A program made the translations under genes and the position numbers. Positions 1-8,505 of a DNA stretch of 19,083 bases are shown here, one piece after another. Position 1 is the first letter of the stretch, and every line of letters starts with the position of its first letter. Source of the DNA: CAYLUN01 sp964386865 (GTDB taxonomy: Bacteria; Verrucomicrobiota; Kiritimatiellia; RFP12; UBA1067); contig CAYLUN010000097.1 in assembly GCA_964386865.1 (NCBI GenBank), positions 1 through 19,083 of the forward strand, written 5' to 3'. The notes beneath the pieces are model-generated. The model made no database searches and had not been told where the DNA came from. It saw only the letters and a list, made by a program, of their open reading frames with translations.

Positions 1-2
1 TG

Positions 3-2873
3 TTGTTCAACAAGGGGCAGACGATGATCGTCCAATATCCGGCAGGCAAAGCGGGTAGCTACTCGATTCCCCCTGCCGTGACCAACATTGGCTCGGCGGC
101 CTTCATCGGTTGCCACTATCTGACCGGCTTAACGATTCCTGACGCTGTTGTCAATATCGGCATTAAGGCTTTCTTTCGCTGTGATCGGTTGACCAGCGTC
201 ATCATCCCGGATCGTGTGCGCACCATTGATATAACGGCGTTTGATGGTTGTAGCCGTCTTGTCAGCATGCTGGTCGGTAGTGGTGTCGCCGACATCGGGA
301 TTGGCGCGTTTTCAGAGTGCTATGCCTTAACGGGGCTCTATTTTAAGGGAAATGCGCCTAACCTCGGTGATTGGGTGTTCGACGATAGCAGCGTGGCGAT
401 CGTCTATCATTTGGCGGTTGCCACGGGTTGGGGCGAAACATTCGGCGGTCTGCCGACCGCTTTGTGGGATGGCATATATAGGCAGACGCCTGTGATTTCG
501 ATGCGGTCGCCGGTGGCCGATCCCGCTGCCGTCAACGAAGGTGTCTCGGTCGCATTCAACGTTACGGCGGGTGATAGCACCGACCCTGACTCGGCACGGC
601 GCGGGATGTCCAACGTCACTTGGTTCGTGGACGGAACGCTGAAACAGACGACGAAGACCGGCGCACCGAACACGATCACGAGTGCGTTCACCTACAAGAC
701 CGACTCCGCAACGGTCCGGGGCTCGGCCTTCCGGGACGTTCTGGTCAAAGCCGTCGCGCTGGACAAGCAAGGCGAAACAACGGAGACCGAATGGACGGTG
801 CGGGTGAACAACGTGTCTGTTGCCCAGACGGTGAGGTTCGGCGCGCTGCCGGTGAAGGCGCTGGGTGACCCGGACTTCCTGGTGGGCGCTACGGCGTCTT
901 CGGGGTTGCCGGTTGTATACTCGAATTCGAACCCGGCGGTTGCACAGGTCTTCGACGGTTTGATCCACATCGTCGGCGCGGGGATGGCGGTGATCACGGC
1001 GAGCCAGCCGGGCAACTTCGATTTCAAGGCTGCGACGCCTGTGAAGCAGACGCTGACGGTCAAGGCGCGGCTGACGGCCTTGACGCCGTCGGGCGGCGGG
1101 ACGGTGACGGGCCAGGGGTTGTACACGCCGGGTGCGAAGGTGGTGCTGGCCGCCAAGCCCAATGCGAACAATACGTTCCTGCGCTGGGAGGACGGTTCGC
1201 AGGGCGCCTCTCGGAGCCTGATCATGCCCGGCAGTAATGTGACGGTGAGTGCGTGGTTCGGATTGACGACCAATGTGCCTCCGCCGACGGTCGCTGCCCC
1301 CGGATCGCAGCAGGCCATGGTGGGTGTGCCGTTCGCGCTGCCGCTCGACATCCGATCCGAGAACTTGCCGACGGTGACGGTGTCTGGACTGCCCGCTGGC
1401 CTCGCATACGTCGCGGCGACTAAGACCGTCGCCGGCGTGCCGCAGGTGGCGGTGTCAAACAAGGTCGTGACGGTGTCCGCAAAGAACGTGAATCGGACGC
1501 CCGGCACCAACACGTTCACGATTACGGTCGCAGCGCTGCACACGTCAGCACAGGGGACGTTCACGGGGTTCGCTCTGGAGACCGCAGGGGGCGGGAATCG
1601 GGTGAAGGGAACCGTCAGCATGACGATGACTCCGCTCGGAGCGGTGAGCGCCAAAGTGGTTGCGCAGGCGGGTGTTGTGAGTTTCACCGGTAAGTCGTGG
1701 GACTCGGCGAGCGGCGGCGTGTTCCGGGCGACGCTTCGTACGACGAAGGGCGAGACGCTTGCGCTGGCACAGGACGTGTCCGCGCCGTGGGACACGGCCG
1801 GACTTTCAGGCTCGGCGACGGGTGGGTTGTTCGGCGCGGCGGCGCTGGAGGTGCGCGGTCAGCGGAATGGGGCGTCCGCGAAGACGGCAGCGGACTACGC
1901 GGCGGCGACCAACGCGCTGGCGCATTACAAAGGGTATTACACGGTAGCGCTTCCACCCGACGCGGAACTGGAGGCACCGGGCGCGGCGGTGAACGTGCCG
2001 CTCGGGAGCGGTTGGCTCGCTCTGACTGTGAAGGACGGCGGGGCGGTGACGCTGGCTGGCAAGTTGGCCGATGGCACGGTGCTGAGCAGCGCGTCGACGC
2101 TGCTAATCGCGGGAGACGGCGTCCGGGGCGAGGCGGCCTATGTGCCGTTCCTCTTCCCGTTGTACGCGGCAAAGGGTGGGTTCTCGGGCATTCTGGAGAT
2201 CCTGCCGGAGGCGGGCGCGTGCCCGTCGAACAACATTGCGATGCCTGCGGAGAGCTTCATCCAAGTGTGGAACTATCCGGGCAAGGTGCCGACAGCAGTC
2301 CCGCCGCAGACCGAAGACCGGTTCGCACTCGCGCTTGGCGCGTCCGGTGGCTTCTATAACACACTGGCCGACCTGCGGGCGCACTACTCGAACGCCTGCT
2401 TCGTGGCGCAAGGAGCGGCCGTCTCCAACACGTACGCGAGCGGCGCGTATACGGCCACGGTCGGGATTGTGGAGATGGCCTTGCCCGAGGCGTCGCTGCG
2501 GTTCGACCCCGCGACCGGCGCGATGTCGCTGCCGGCGGGCCAGGTGCCTGTCTATAGCTCGGCGGCGTCCAACTACGTCTTTGCGGTGACCAACCCGGCG
2601 GTCGCGACGCTGACGGCGACCAAGGCGACGGGCCTCTTCGCGGGCAAGTTCAATTTGTACTACGAGTATCGCGACCAGACGGGGGCACTCAAACTCAAGA
2701 CGGTCTCCGTGCCGCACGAGGGCGTGCTGACGCCGGTACGTGCCGAGTTCGGCAGTGCGCCTCTGGGACAGGGTTTCTATCTGGTTCCAGACACGTGGAA
2801 GAGTCCGGACGCCAAGCCCGTGGCCTACCCGCTCAAGCGATCATACGGGGTTGAGATCCGGGGCGGGGAGTGA
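3..2873 (+). CDS. BspA-like LRR and Ig-like surface protein, 5' partial
   Basis: Large exported or surface protein, probably for adhesion or binding; no enzymatic motif is seen. The frame is open at the left edge and the first codon (TTG) sits inside what reads as a leucine-rich-repeat lead-in, so the true start lies upstream. Visible order of the 956 residues: four 23-residue BspA-type repeats at about 22-113, each with an IP..V..I...AF..C pattern; a cap ending in GWGETFGGLPTALW near 142-155; a possible cadherin/PKD-like domain at about 160-272; a bacterial Ig-like domain at about 275-352 (SSGLPVVYSNSNPAVAQV); a divergent InlB B-repeat-like domain at about 356-416 (SGGGTVTGQGLYTPGAKV, then FLRWEDGS); a putative-Ig domain at about 425-510; and a repetitive beta-rich C-terminal region. 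No LPXTG, PEP-CTERM or other sorting signal is visible at the C-terminus. The LRR and InlB-like assignments are firm; the role is inferred. Confidence 0.85.
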   Translation: MFNKGQTMIVQYPAGKAGSYSIPPAVTNIGSAAFIGCHYLTGLTIPDAVVNIGIKAFFRCDRLTSVIIPDRVRTIDITAFDGCSRLVSMLVGSGVADIGIGAFSECYALTGLYFKGNAPNLGDWVFDDSSVAIVYHLAVATGWGETFGGLPTALWDGIYRQTPVISMRSPVADPAAVNEGVSVAFNVTAGDSTDPDSARRGMSNVTWFVDGTLKQTTKTGAPNTITSAFTYKTDSATVRGSAFRDVLVKAVALDKQGETTETEWTVRVNNVSVAQTVRFGALPVKALGDPDFLVGATASSGLPVVYSNSNPAVAQVFDGLIHIVGAGMAVITASQPGNFDFKAATPVKQTLTVKARLTALTPSGGGTVTGQGLYTPGAKVVLAAKPNANNTFLRWEDGSQGASRSLIMPGSNVTVSAWFGLTTNVPPPTVAAPGSQQAMVGVPFALPLDIRSENLPTVTVSGLPAGLAYVAATKTVAGVPQVAVSNKVVTVSAKNVNRTPGTNTFTITVAALHTSAQGTFTGFALETAGGGNRVKGTVSMTMTPLGAVSAKVVAQAGVVSFTGKSWDSASGGVFRATLRTTKGETLALAQDVSAPWDTAGLSGSATGGLFGAAALEVRGQRNGASAKTAADYAAATNALAHYKGYYTVALPPDAELEAPGAAVNVPLGSGWLALTVKDGGAVTLAGKLADGTVLSSASTLLIAGDGVRGEAAYVPFLFPLYAAKGGFSGILEILPEAGACPSNNIAMPAESFIQVWNYPGKVPTAVPPQTEDRFALALGASGGFYNTLADLRAHYSNACFVAQGAAVSNTYASGAYTATVGIVEMALPEASLRFDPATGAMSLPAGQVPVYSSAASNYVFAVTNPAVATLTATKATGLFAGKFNLYYEYRDQTGALKLKTVSVPHEGVLTPVRAEFGSAPLGQGFYLVPDTWKSPDAKPVAYPLKRSYGVEIRGGE

Positions 2874-2878
2874 GGGCC

Positions 2879-2892
2879 GGAGGTCGGAGGAT
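2879..2892. repeat. Two tandem heptamers, GGAGGTC GGAGGAT
   Basis: GGAGGTC (2879-2885) and GGAGGAT (2886-2892) lie just after the stop of the LRR gene. GGAGGTC is the reverse complement of GACCTCC, the heptamer of the array in front of the DUF58 gene (4609-4664). A lone GACCTCT also occurs at 2922-2928. The same repeat family therefore appears in both orientations in different gaps. Confidence 0.5.
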
Positions 2893-2970
2893 GGGCGCTT
2901 GCTGAGAAGCGGGCGGCATGCGACCTCTGGCCGCGTCATGCCGCAGAGGCGCAAGGGCGTACGCGGAGAG

Positions 2971-2990
2971 CCCGCGCCAGCCGGCGCGGG
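2971..2990. other. GC-rich perfect hairpin downstream of the LRR gene
   Basis: CCCGCGCC (2971-2978), loop AGCC, GGCGCGGG (2983-2990): a perfect 8-bp stem 98 bases past the stop codon. There is no T-run after it on either strand, so it is not a classic intrinsic terminator. It could still stop or stabilise the end of the LRR transcript. Confidence 0.45.
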
Positions 2991-3111
2991 GGCCGGCCGG
3001 CGTTCAGCAGCGTAGAAGCGACGCCCTCGTCGTTTCCCGCGTCGCGGCGGGGCGCCGCGTCTACCGGATGCGCGTCGCGGCGGCATTTTTTGGAATGCGG
3101 TGACAACCGAA

Positions 3112-3176
3112 GGGCGGCACCGCTTTCCGGCCCGTGGAACGCAAAGCGGTATCGCGCGAGATACCGCTTGCCGCCC
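3112..3176. repeat. 65-base palindromic element with competing stems
   Basis: The outer arms GGGCGGCA (3112-3119) and TGCCGCCC (3169-3176) are complementary. Inside, AAGCGGTATC (3144-3153) pairs perfectly with GATACCGCTT (3160-3169) around a 6-base loop. The same left arm can instead pair with the upstream ACCGCTTT (3119-3126, with AAAGCGGT at 3143-3150). The two inner stems share bases and cannot form together. The structure could be a dispersed palindromic repeat (REP-like) or an attenuator-type switch. The pairings are seen directly; a function is not shown. Confidence 0.55.
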
Positions 3177-3275
3177 GCAAAACCGCAGTCTGCTCCACGA
3201 CGGGGAATAACGCCGAGCGTTCACGTGAGAAGAGAGCGTGGCGACCGCCGGGGCCAATGGATCCAAACTTGAAGT

Positions 3276-3296
3276 GTTGAACGTTGGGCGTTCCCC
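3276..3296. repeat. Three tandem degenerate heptamers starting GTT
   Basis: GTTGAAC, GTTGGGC and GTTCCCC follow one another at 3276-3282, 3283-3289 and 3290-3296. The unit length of seven matches the arrays in other gaps of this window, but the sequence differs. Confidence 0.45.
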
Positions 3297-3307
3297 ATTC
3301 CGCCCCC

Positions 3308-3452
3308 CAGCAATTCCCAGTATGGGCCTCTTCCAGCGGGATCGAAATCGGGATCGGGGATCGAAATCGAAGAAAAGCACTGGGCTTCGATACCGATCCC
3401 GATAGCGATAGCGATTTCGACTGTACCCAGTTGCTCATAATGGGAATTGCTG
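3308..3452. repeat. 145-base imperfect inverted repeat built of hexamers
   Basis: The terminal arms CAGCAATTCCCA (3308-3319) and TGGGAATTGCTG (3441-3452) are perfectly complementary over 12 bp. Pairing goes on after one mismatch (TATGGGC with GCTCATA, one G-T pair). Further in, hexamers such as GGATCG and AAATCG on the left face CGATCC and CGATTT on the right. The innermost stem is ATCGAAG (3366-3372) with CTTCGAT (3385-3391) around a 12-base loop. The whole can fold into one long hairpin, or may be a small non-autonomous mobile element (MITE-like). No flanking target-site duplication could be confirmed by eye. Confidence 0.6.
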
Positions 3453-3453
3453 T

Positions 3454-3483
3454 TTGGTATGGCGTTCGTGCGGCGCTTATGAT
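3454..3483 (+). promoter_or_regulatory. Candidate sigma-70 type promoter for the MoxR cassette
   Basis: TTGGTA (3454-3459, four of six consensus bases) and TATGAT (3478-3483, five of six) are separated by 18 bases. Transcription would start near 3490, about 40 bases before the chosen MoxR start. The -10 hexamer overlaps an inverted repeat at 3473-3495. This is motif reading only; promoter rules in this phylum are poorly known. Confidence 0.35.
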
Positions 3484-3495
3484 ATTGATAAGCGC
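3473..3495. promoter_or_regulatory. 8-bp inverted repeat, possible operator over the -10 box
   Basis: GCGCTTAT (3473-3480), spacer GATATTG, ATAAGCGC (3488-3495) form a perfect 8-bp inverted repeat. It covers the candidate -10 hexamer and the expected start of transcription of the MoxR cassette, which is where a dimeric repressor would bind. It could equally be an RNA hairpin. No regulator gene is present nearby. Confidence 0.35.
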
Positions 3496-3519
3496 AACGT
3501 CATTGATGGCGGATTATTT

Positions 3520-3526
3520 GGGGGGA
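3520..3526 (+). promoter_or_regulatory. SD-like site that decides the MoxR start
   Basis: GGGGGGA lies six bases before the ATG at 3533. It is a G-rich, Shine-Dalgarno-like sequence at usable spacing, and favours 3533 over the in-frame ATGs at 3284 and 3506, neither of which has a comparable site. Confidence 0.45.
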
Positions 3527-3532
3527 TTCGAT

Positions 3533-4558
<1,026 letters not shown>

Positions 4559-4577
4559 CCTCAAGGACGTATGGATC

Positions 4578-4597
4578 ACACGGACAGACACGGACAG
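4578..4597. repeat. Perfect tandem decamer, two copies of ACACGGACAG
   Basis: ACACGGACAG occurs twice head to tail (4578-4587, 4588-4597), and a degenerate third piece (GCAGGGACG) leads into the heptamer array that follows. It lies in the gap between the MoxR and DUF58 genes. Confidence 0.6.
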
Positions 4598-4608
4598 GCA
4601 GGGACGCC

Positions 4609-4664
4609 GACCGCCGACCTCTGACCGCCGACCTCTGATCGCTGACCTCTGACCTCTGACCTCC
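4609..4664. repeat. Eight tandem heptamers, GACCTCT type, abutting a start codon
   Basis: The units in order are GACCGCC, GACCTCT, GACCGCC, GACCTCT, GATCGCT, GACCTCT, GACCTCT, GACCTCC. They run without a gap from 4609 to 4664 and stop four bases before the DUF58 ATG at 4669. The array occupies the whole ribosome-binding region, and no Shine-Dalgarno sequence is left. It resembles the short tandemly repeated heptamers (STRR type) described in cyanobacteria, although relatedness is not implied. Confidence 0.75.
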
Positions 4665-4668
4665 GAAC

Positions 4669-5586
4669 ATGTCCGCCCCCTCCTACATGCAGTATCTGCC
4701 GCCCGAGGCGCTCGCCAAGCTGGGGCGCTGCGAGTTGCTTGCGCGCGGCGTGATGGAGGGCTTCGTTTCGGGCAAGCATAAGAGCCCGTTCAAAGGCTTC
4801 TCCGTCGAGTTCTCCGAGCACAGGCAGTACGCGCCGGGCGACGACCTGCGCAACCTCGACTGGCGCGTGCTGGCCCGCAAAGACCGCTACTACATCAAGC
4901 AGTACATCGAGGAAACCAACCTCCGCGCCACGCTGTTGCTGGACGCGTCGGGCTCCATGGCCTACGCGGGCGACGAGGCGGCGCGGCGAAACGGCAAGCC
5001 CAGCTCGAAGCTCCTCTACGCGCAGCACATCGCGGCGATGCTCGGCTACCTGCTGGTCGGCCAGCAGGACGCGGCGGGGCTGGTGACCTTCGACACGAAG
5101 CTGCGCACCTATCTGCCGGCCCGCGCGCGGGCCAGCCAGGTGCGGGCGATCCTCGAGACGCTGGAGAAGACCGAGCCGGGCGGCGAGACCGGGCTGGCCG
5201 ACATCTTCCACGACATCGCGGAGCGCATCCCGCGCCGCGGCCTGGTGGTGATTCTGAGCGACCTGTTCGACGACCCGGAGGCGCTGATCAAGGCGCTGCA
5301 CCACTTCCGCTACCGCCGGCACGAGGTTCTGCTGTTCCACATCGTGGCCGAGGAGGAGCTGACCTTCCCCTTCGACTCGTTCACCAAGTTCCGCGATCTG
5401 GAAGCGCTGGAGAGCGTGCTTCCGATCGACCCCCGCACGATCCGCGCGACCTACCTGGAGCGCATGCGCGGCTTCCTGAGCGACATCGAGGCTGCCTGCG
5501 GGCGCATGAAGATCGACTACGTGCGCATGAACACGCGCGTGCCTTACGACGAGGCGCTGTCGGCGTATTTGATGAAGAGACGCTAA
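4669..5586 (+). CDS. DUF58 protein with VWA-like domain
   Basis: A 305-residue soluble protein of the DUF58 family, the usual genetic partner of MoxR ATPases. The DUF58 signature lies at about 36-83 (HKSPFKGFSVEF, then YAPGDDLRNLDWRVLAR). It is followed by a VWA-like fold with a metal-ion-dependent adhesion site motif DASGSM (92-97), a later Thr in GGETGLAD and an Asp in LSDLFDD, so metal binding looks intact. There is no membrane segment, so it should be cytoplasmic. It probably links MoxR to the membrane VWA proteins encoded next. The ATG at 4669 starts at the conserved N-terminal region but has no Shine-Dalgarno site because heptamer repeats fill the space. Its TAA is followed immediately by the next ATG with no spacer, which implies coupled translation. 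The biochemical role of DUF58 proteins is not established. Confidence 0.93.
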   Translation: MSAPSYMQYLPPEALAKLGRCELLARGVMEGFVSGKHKSPFKGFSVEFSEHRQYAPGDDLRNLDWRVLARKDRYYIKQYIEETNLRATLLLDASGSMAYAGDEAARRNGKPSSKLLYAQHIAAMLGYLLVGQQDAAGLVTFDTKLRTYLPARARASQVRAILETLEKTEPGGETGLADIFHDIAERIPRRGLVVILSDLFDDPEALIKALHHFRYRRHEVLLFHIVAEEELTFPFDSFTKFRDLEALESVLPIDPRTIRATYLERMRGFLSDIEAACGRMKIDYVRMNTRVPYDEALSAYLMKRR

Positions 5587-8454
5587 ATGCTGTTCCTGCA
5601 TCCATTTCTGCTGCTGGGGCTGGCCGGGATCGCGATCCCGGTCATCATCCACCTGTTCAACCGCCGCAACGCCCGCGAGGTGCTGTGGGGCGCGATGCGC
5701 TTCCTGATGGACAGCCTGTTGCAGCGCCGCCGCAGCCTGCTGCTGGAAGAGATGCTGCTGCTGGCCGCGCGCTGCCTGATCGCCGGCTGCGCGGTGCTGG
5801 CCATGGCGCGGCCCTTCGTGCCGGCGGGCTCGGCTTTCCCGTGGTGGCTGGTGCTGCCGCTGGGGATGCTCGGCATCGTCTTCTTCGGCATGAGCTTCGC
5901 GCTGGGCCGCACCCGCAAGTGGCAGTTTCTGGCGTGGGGCGCGAGCCTGCTCTGCCTCGCGCTCAGCGCGGCCGCCATCCTGCTTGAGAAGCGGCTCAGC
6001 CTGAACCGCTTCGTGGGCGGCACCGCGCGCGACATCGCGATCGTGATCGACGGCTCCTCCTCCATGACGCTCTCGGTGGACGGCGAGACCAACTTCAACC
6101 GCGCGCTCAAGGAGGCCTCCCGGCTGGTGGAGGAGGCGCCGCGTGGCGTGGCGTTCAGCGTGATCGTCGCGGGCGCGGTGCCCGACCCGCTGGTGCCTTC
6201 GCCGGTGACGGACCGCAAGTACGTGCAGACCGCGCTGGAGCAGGCCATCCCCGTGCACGGCGTGCTGCAGGTGCCTGACGCGCTGGCAGCCGCCGCCGCC
6301 TCGCTTGCGCAGGGCTCGCACGTGACCAAGCAGATCATCCTCATCGGCGACGGCCAGGCGATCGGCTGGCAGACGGGCGATCTCGAGAGCTGGGGCTGCC
6401 TGAAGGAGGCCTTCGAGCGCCTGCCCTCCGTGCCGCGCGTCTTCGTGCGGACGCTGGATCTGCCGCAGGGCATCCGCAACCTGACGGTCAAGAGCGTGGC
6501 GTTCTCGCGCCCCGTGGTGGGCACGGACCGCGACGTGCGCGTCGACGTGACGCTGGCGAACACCGGCCGCGAGTCGGTGACGCCCGCGCACGTGGCGCTG
6601 CTGGCGGGCGGCCAGGAGAAGCTCGACCGGTCGGTCGGCCAGATGGAGCCGGGCACGGAGCGCGTGGTCTCGTTCCTGCACCGCTTCGAGAAGCCCGGCG
6701 CGCAGGTGGTGGAGGCGCGCGTGGCGGCCGACGACGAGATGGCGTCGGACGACAGCATGAAGCGCGTGATCCAGATCATGAAGACGCTCAAGGTGCTGGT
6801 GGCGGACGACGGCCGGGCCGTGCGTCTGCTCGACCGGCCCGGCGGCTATGTGGCCTTGGGCCTGATGCCCTCGGCCCGCGCGCTGCAGGAGAACCGGCTG
6901 AAAGAGCGCGACGAGCGGCAGCAGGCGCGCTTCCTGATGGAGCCGGAGCTGACCACCGCGGGCGGCCTCGGGCTCAAGCGGTCGCTCGCCGGCTACGCGG
7001 TGGCGGTGCTGGCGGACGTGCCGTCGCTGCCCGAGGCTCAGGCCGCGCAGCTCGCCGAGTTCGCGCGGCTGGGCGGCAGCCTGCTGGTGATCCACGGGCC
7101 GCGCTCCGACGAAGCGTTCTACAACGGGTGGCGCGCGGGCGGCGAGCCGGTGCTGCCGCTGCCGCTCGGCGCCTGCGTGGTCGCGCAGCCGGGGGGCGCC
7201 GAGGCGGGCGTGAAGATCGACCCCGGCACCTTCAAGCATCCGGCGCTGACGCTGTTCAAGGAGTCGGGCGATCTGACGGACGCGGTGGTGGAGTGCTACC
7301 GGCGGGCGGTGGAGACCAACAGCGCCGAGCGCGTGGTGGCCCGCCTGCAGAACGGCGCGGCCTTCATGGCGGAGCAGGCCTTCGGCAAAGGCCGCGTGGT
7401 GCAGCTCTTCGTGCCGCTCGACCGCACGGCCGGGAACCTGGTCGCGCGGCAGTCCTTCCTGCCGCTGATCCAAGAGGTGGCCTCCTATCTCGCGCAGCCC
7501 GTGATCGCGTCGCTGAACATCCCGCCGTCGCGCGGCGCGGTGGTGCAGCTCTCCTCGCCCGCGCTCACGCAGATGGGCGGGAGCGGCCTTTTCGCGGAGT
7601 ACTACAAGAAGGGCTCGTTCAAGAGCCCGGCGGTCACGCGCGTGGACCCGACGCTCCACATGAACTGGGGGGACGCAAGCCCCGCGCCCGGCGTGCCGCG
7701 CGACTACTTCGTGGTGCGGTGGTCGGGCTCGTTCGTGCCCAAGCAGAGCGGCGCCTATACCTTCTACGTCCGCGCTGACGACCGGCTGACGCTGCGCGTC
7801 GGCTCGCAGGAGGTGCGCGCGAACGAGTATGGCCAGACGCGCGAGCTGCGCGGCACGTTCAAGGCGGGCGAGCGCTATCCGGTGGCGGCGGATTTCGGCG
7901 AGGACAACGGCGAGGCGGGCGTGTGGGTCGAGCTGGAGGGCCCGGGGTTCCCGCGCGCGCCGCTGCCGAGCGAGTGGCTGGCGCCGGTGCGCGGCGACTT
8001 GGGCTCGTGGGCTGACGCGGTGGACACGCAGGTGCAGGCGCCGGGCGGGCGGACGCTCTACGCCAAGATCCGCTACGGCGAGGAGGGGCTCGCGCTGCGC
8101 ACCGACAGCCCGCTGATGCAGGGGCTCTACGAGGTGCGCGTGCCGGCTGCGGCCGAGGGCTGGCTCGGACACTTGGCCAACGGCGGCGAGACCTTCCCGC
8201 TGTGCGTCATGGAGAATCCCGAGGAGAGCCGGCTGGACGCGCTGACCGCCGACGAGCAGGCGATCATCGCCCGCCTGGCCGACGTCACCGTGGCGCAGTC
8301 GCTCGACGACCTGCTGAAGGCGCTGGTCGGCAAGACGTTCGGGCGCGAGCTGTGGCGCATCCCGGCGATGGTGCTGTTCGCGCTGCTGCTTTTGGAAGCC
8401 GTCCTGACCCGCTGGATCTGCATCCAGCGCAAGACGGGGGAGACGACGCAGTGA
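5587..8454 (+). CDS. BatA-like VWA membrane protein with PA14 domain
   Basis: A 955-residue inner-membrane protein. It begins with the BatA (aerotolerance regulator) N-terminal domain: a first membrane segment, then HLFNRRNAREVLWGAMRFL, then a second segment near 55-75. Further hydrophobic segments lie around 80-135. A VWA domain follows with the MIDAS motif DGSSSM (155-160). Next are a CARDB/Ig-like region near 298-395, a GATase1-like region near 397-520, and a PA14 domain at about 663-802 (VVRWSGSFVPKQSGAYTFYV, later GVWVELEGPG). A last membrane helix lies near 929-945, ending in a basic tail. PA14 domains commonly bind carbohydrate in the exported part of proteins; one inside a BatA-like protein is uncommon as far as I know. 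The gene starts directly after the DUF58 stop, so the two should be made together. It probably acts as a membrane partner of the MoxR/DUF58 pair. Confidence 0.88.
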   Translation: MLFLHPFLLLGLAGIAIPVIIHLFNRRNAREVLWGAMRFLMDSLLQRRRSLLLEEMLLLAARCLIAGCAVLAMARPFVPAGSAFPWWLVLPLGMLGIVFFGMSFALGRTRKWQFLAWGASLLCLALSAAAILLEKRLSLNRFVGGTARDIAIVIDGSSSMTLSVDGETNFNRALKEASRLVEEAPRGVAFSVIVAGAVPDPLVPSPVTDRKYVQTALEQAIPVHGVLQVPDALAAAAASLAQGSHVTKQIILIGDGQAIGWQTGDLESWGCLKEAFERLPSVPRVFVRTLDLPQGIRNLTVKSVAFSRPVVGTDRDVRVDVTLANTGRESVTPAHVALLAGGQEKLDRSVGQMEPGTERVVSFLHRFEKPGAQVVEARVAADDEMASDDSMKRVIQIMKTLKVLVADDGRAVRLLDRPGGYVALGLMPSARALQENRLKERDERQQARFLMEPELTTAGGLGLKRSLAGYAVAVLADVPSLPEAQAAQLAEFARLGGSLLVIHGPRSDEAFYNGWRAGGEPVLPLPLGACVVAQPGGAEAGVKIDPGTFKHPALTLFKESGDLTDAVVECYRRAVETNSAERVVARLQNGAAFMAEQAFGKGRVVQLFVPLDRTAGNLVARQSFLPLIQEVASYLAQPVIASLNIPPSRGAVVQLSSPALTQMGGSGLFAEYYKKGSFKSPAVTRVDPTLHMNWGDASPAPGVPRDYFVVRWSGSFVPKQSGAYTFYVRADDRLTLRVGSQEVRANEYGQTRELRGTFKAGERYPVAADFGEDNGEAGVWVELEGPGFPRAPLPSEWLAPVRGDLGSWADAVDTQVQAPGGRTLYAKIRYGEEGLALRTDSPLMQGLYEVRVPAAAEGWLGHLANGGETFPLCVMENPEESRLDALTADEQAIIARLADVTVAQSLDDLLKALVGKTFGRELWRIPAMVLFALLLLEAVLTRWICIQRKTGETTQ

Positions 8455-8485
8455 GGAGTTAGGAGTGAGGAGTTAGAGGTTTGAG
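8451..8485. repeat. Five tandem heptamers overlapping a stop codon
   Basis: GTGAGGA, GTTAGGA, GTGAGGA, GTTAGAG and GTTTGAG follow one another from 8451, making a 14-base double unit that recurs at 8465. The first unit contains the TGA stop of the BatA-like gene, so the array begins inside the coding end. Confidence 0.65.
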
Positions 8486-8505
8486 AGAAGGGTGCCCGAG
8501 TCTCT

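Larger units (their letters stand above)
2874..3532. other. 659-base intergenic region rich in repeats and hairpins
   Basis: No convincing gene is seen here. Short open frames exist on both strands, but they run through inverted repeats and have low-complexity, Arg/Ala-rich or Asp/Ser-rich translations. The stretch holds heptamer repeats (2879-2892, 3276-3296), a GC hairpin (2971-2990), a palindromic element (3112-3176), a long imperfect inverted repeat (3308-3452) and a candidate promoter/operator (3454-3495) ahead of the MoxR gene. A phrase of the type GCAGAGGCGCAAGGGCGTACG near 2943-2963 resembles the degenerate CGCAGAG-type simple repeats seen in gaps of many bacterial genomes. Confidence 0.7.

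Noticed and set aside
2971..2990. Intrinsic terminator after the LRR gene
   Set aside because: The stem is strong but no T-run follows on either strand, so it is listed only as a hairpin.
3284..3532. 83-codon N-terminal extension of MoxR
   Set aside because: It translates through the hexamer inverted repeat (Asp/Ser and Ile/Gly runs) and makes the protein longer than the family. An SD-like site favours 3533.
4578..4664. CRISPR-like array
   Set aside because: The units are 7-10 bases with no spacers; this is a simple tandem repeat.
4576..8172. 1198-codon open frame on the minus strand across the DUF58 and BatA-like genes
   Set aside because: It is antisense to two clear protein families. 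Its translation is His/Arg/Ala/Leu-rich with no domain pattern, as expected from GC-rich third positions of the real genes.
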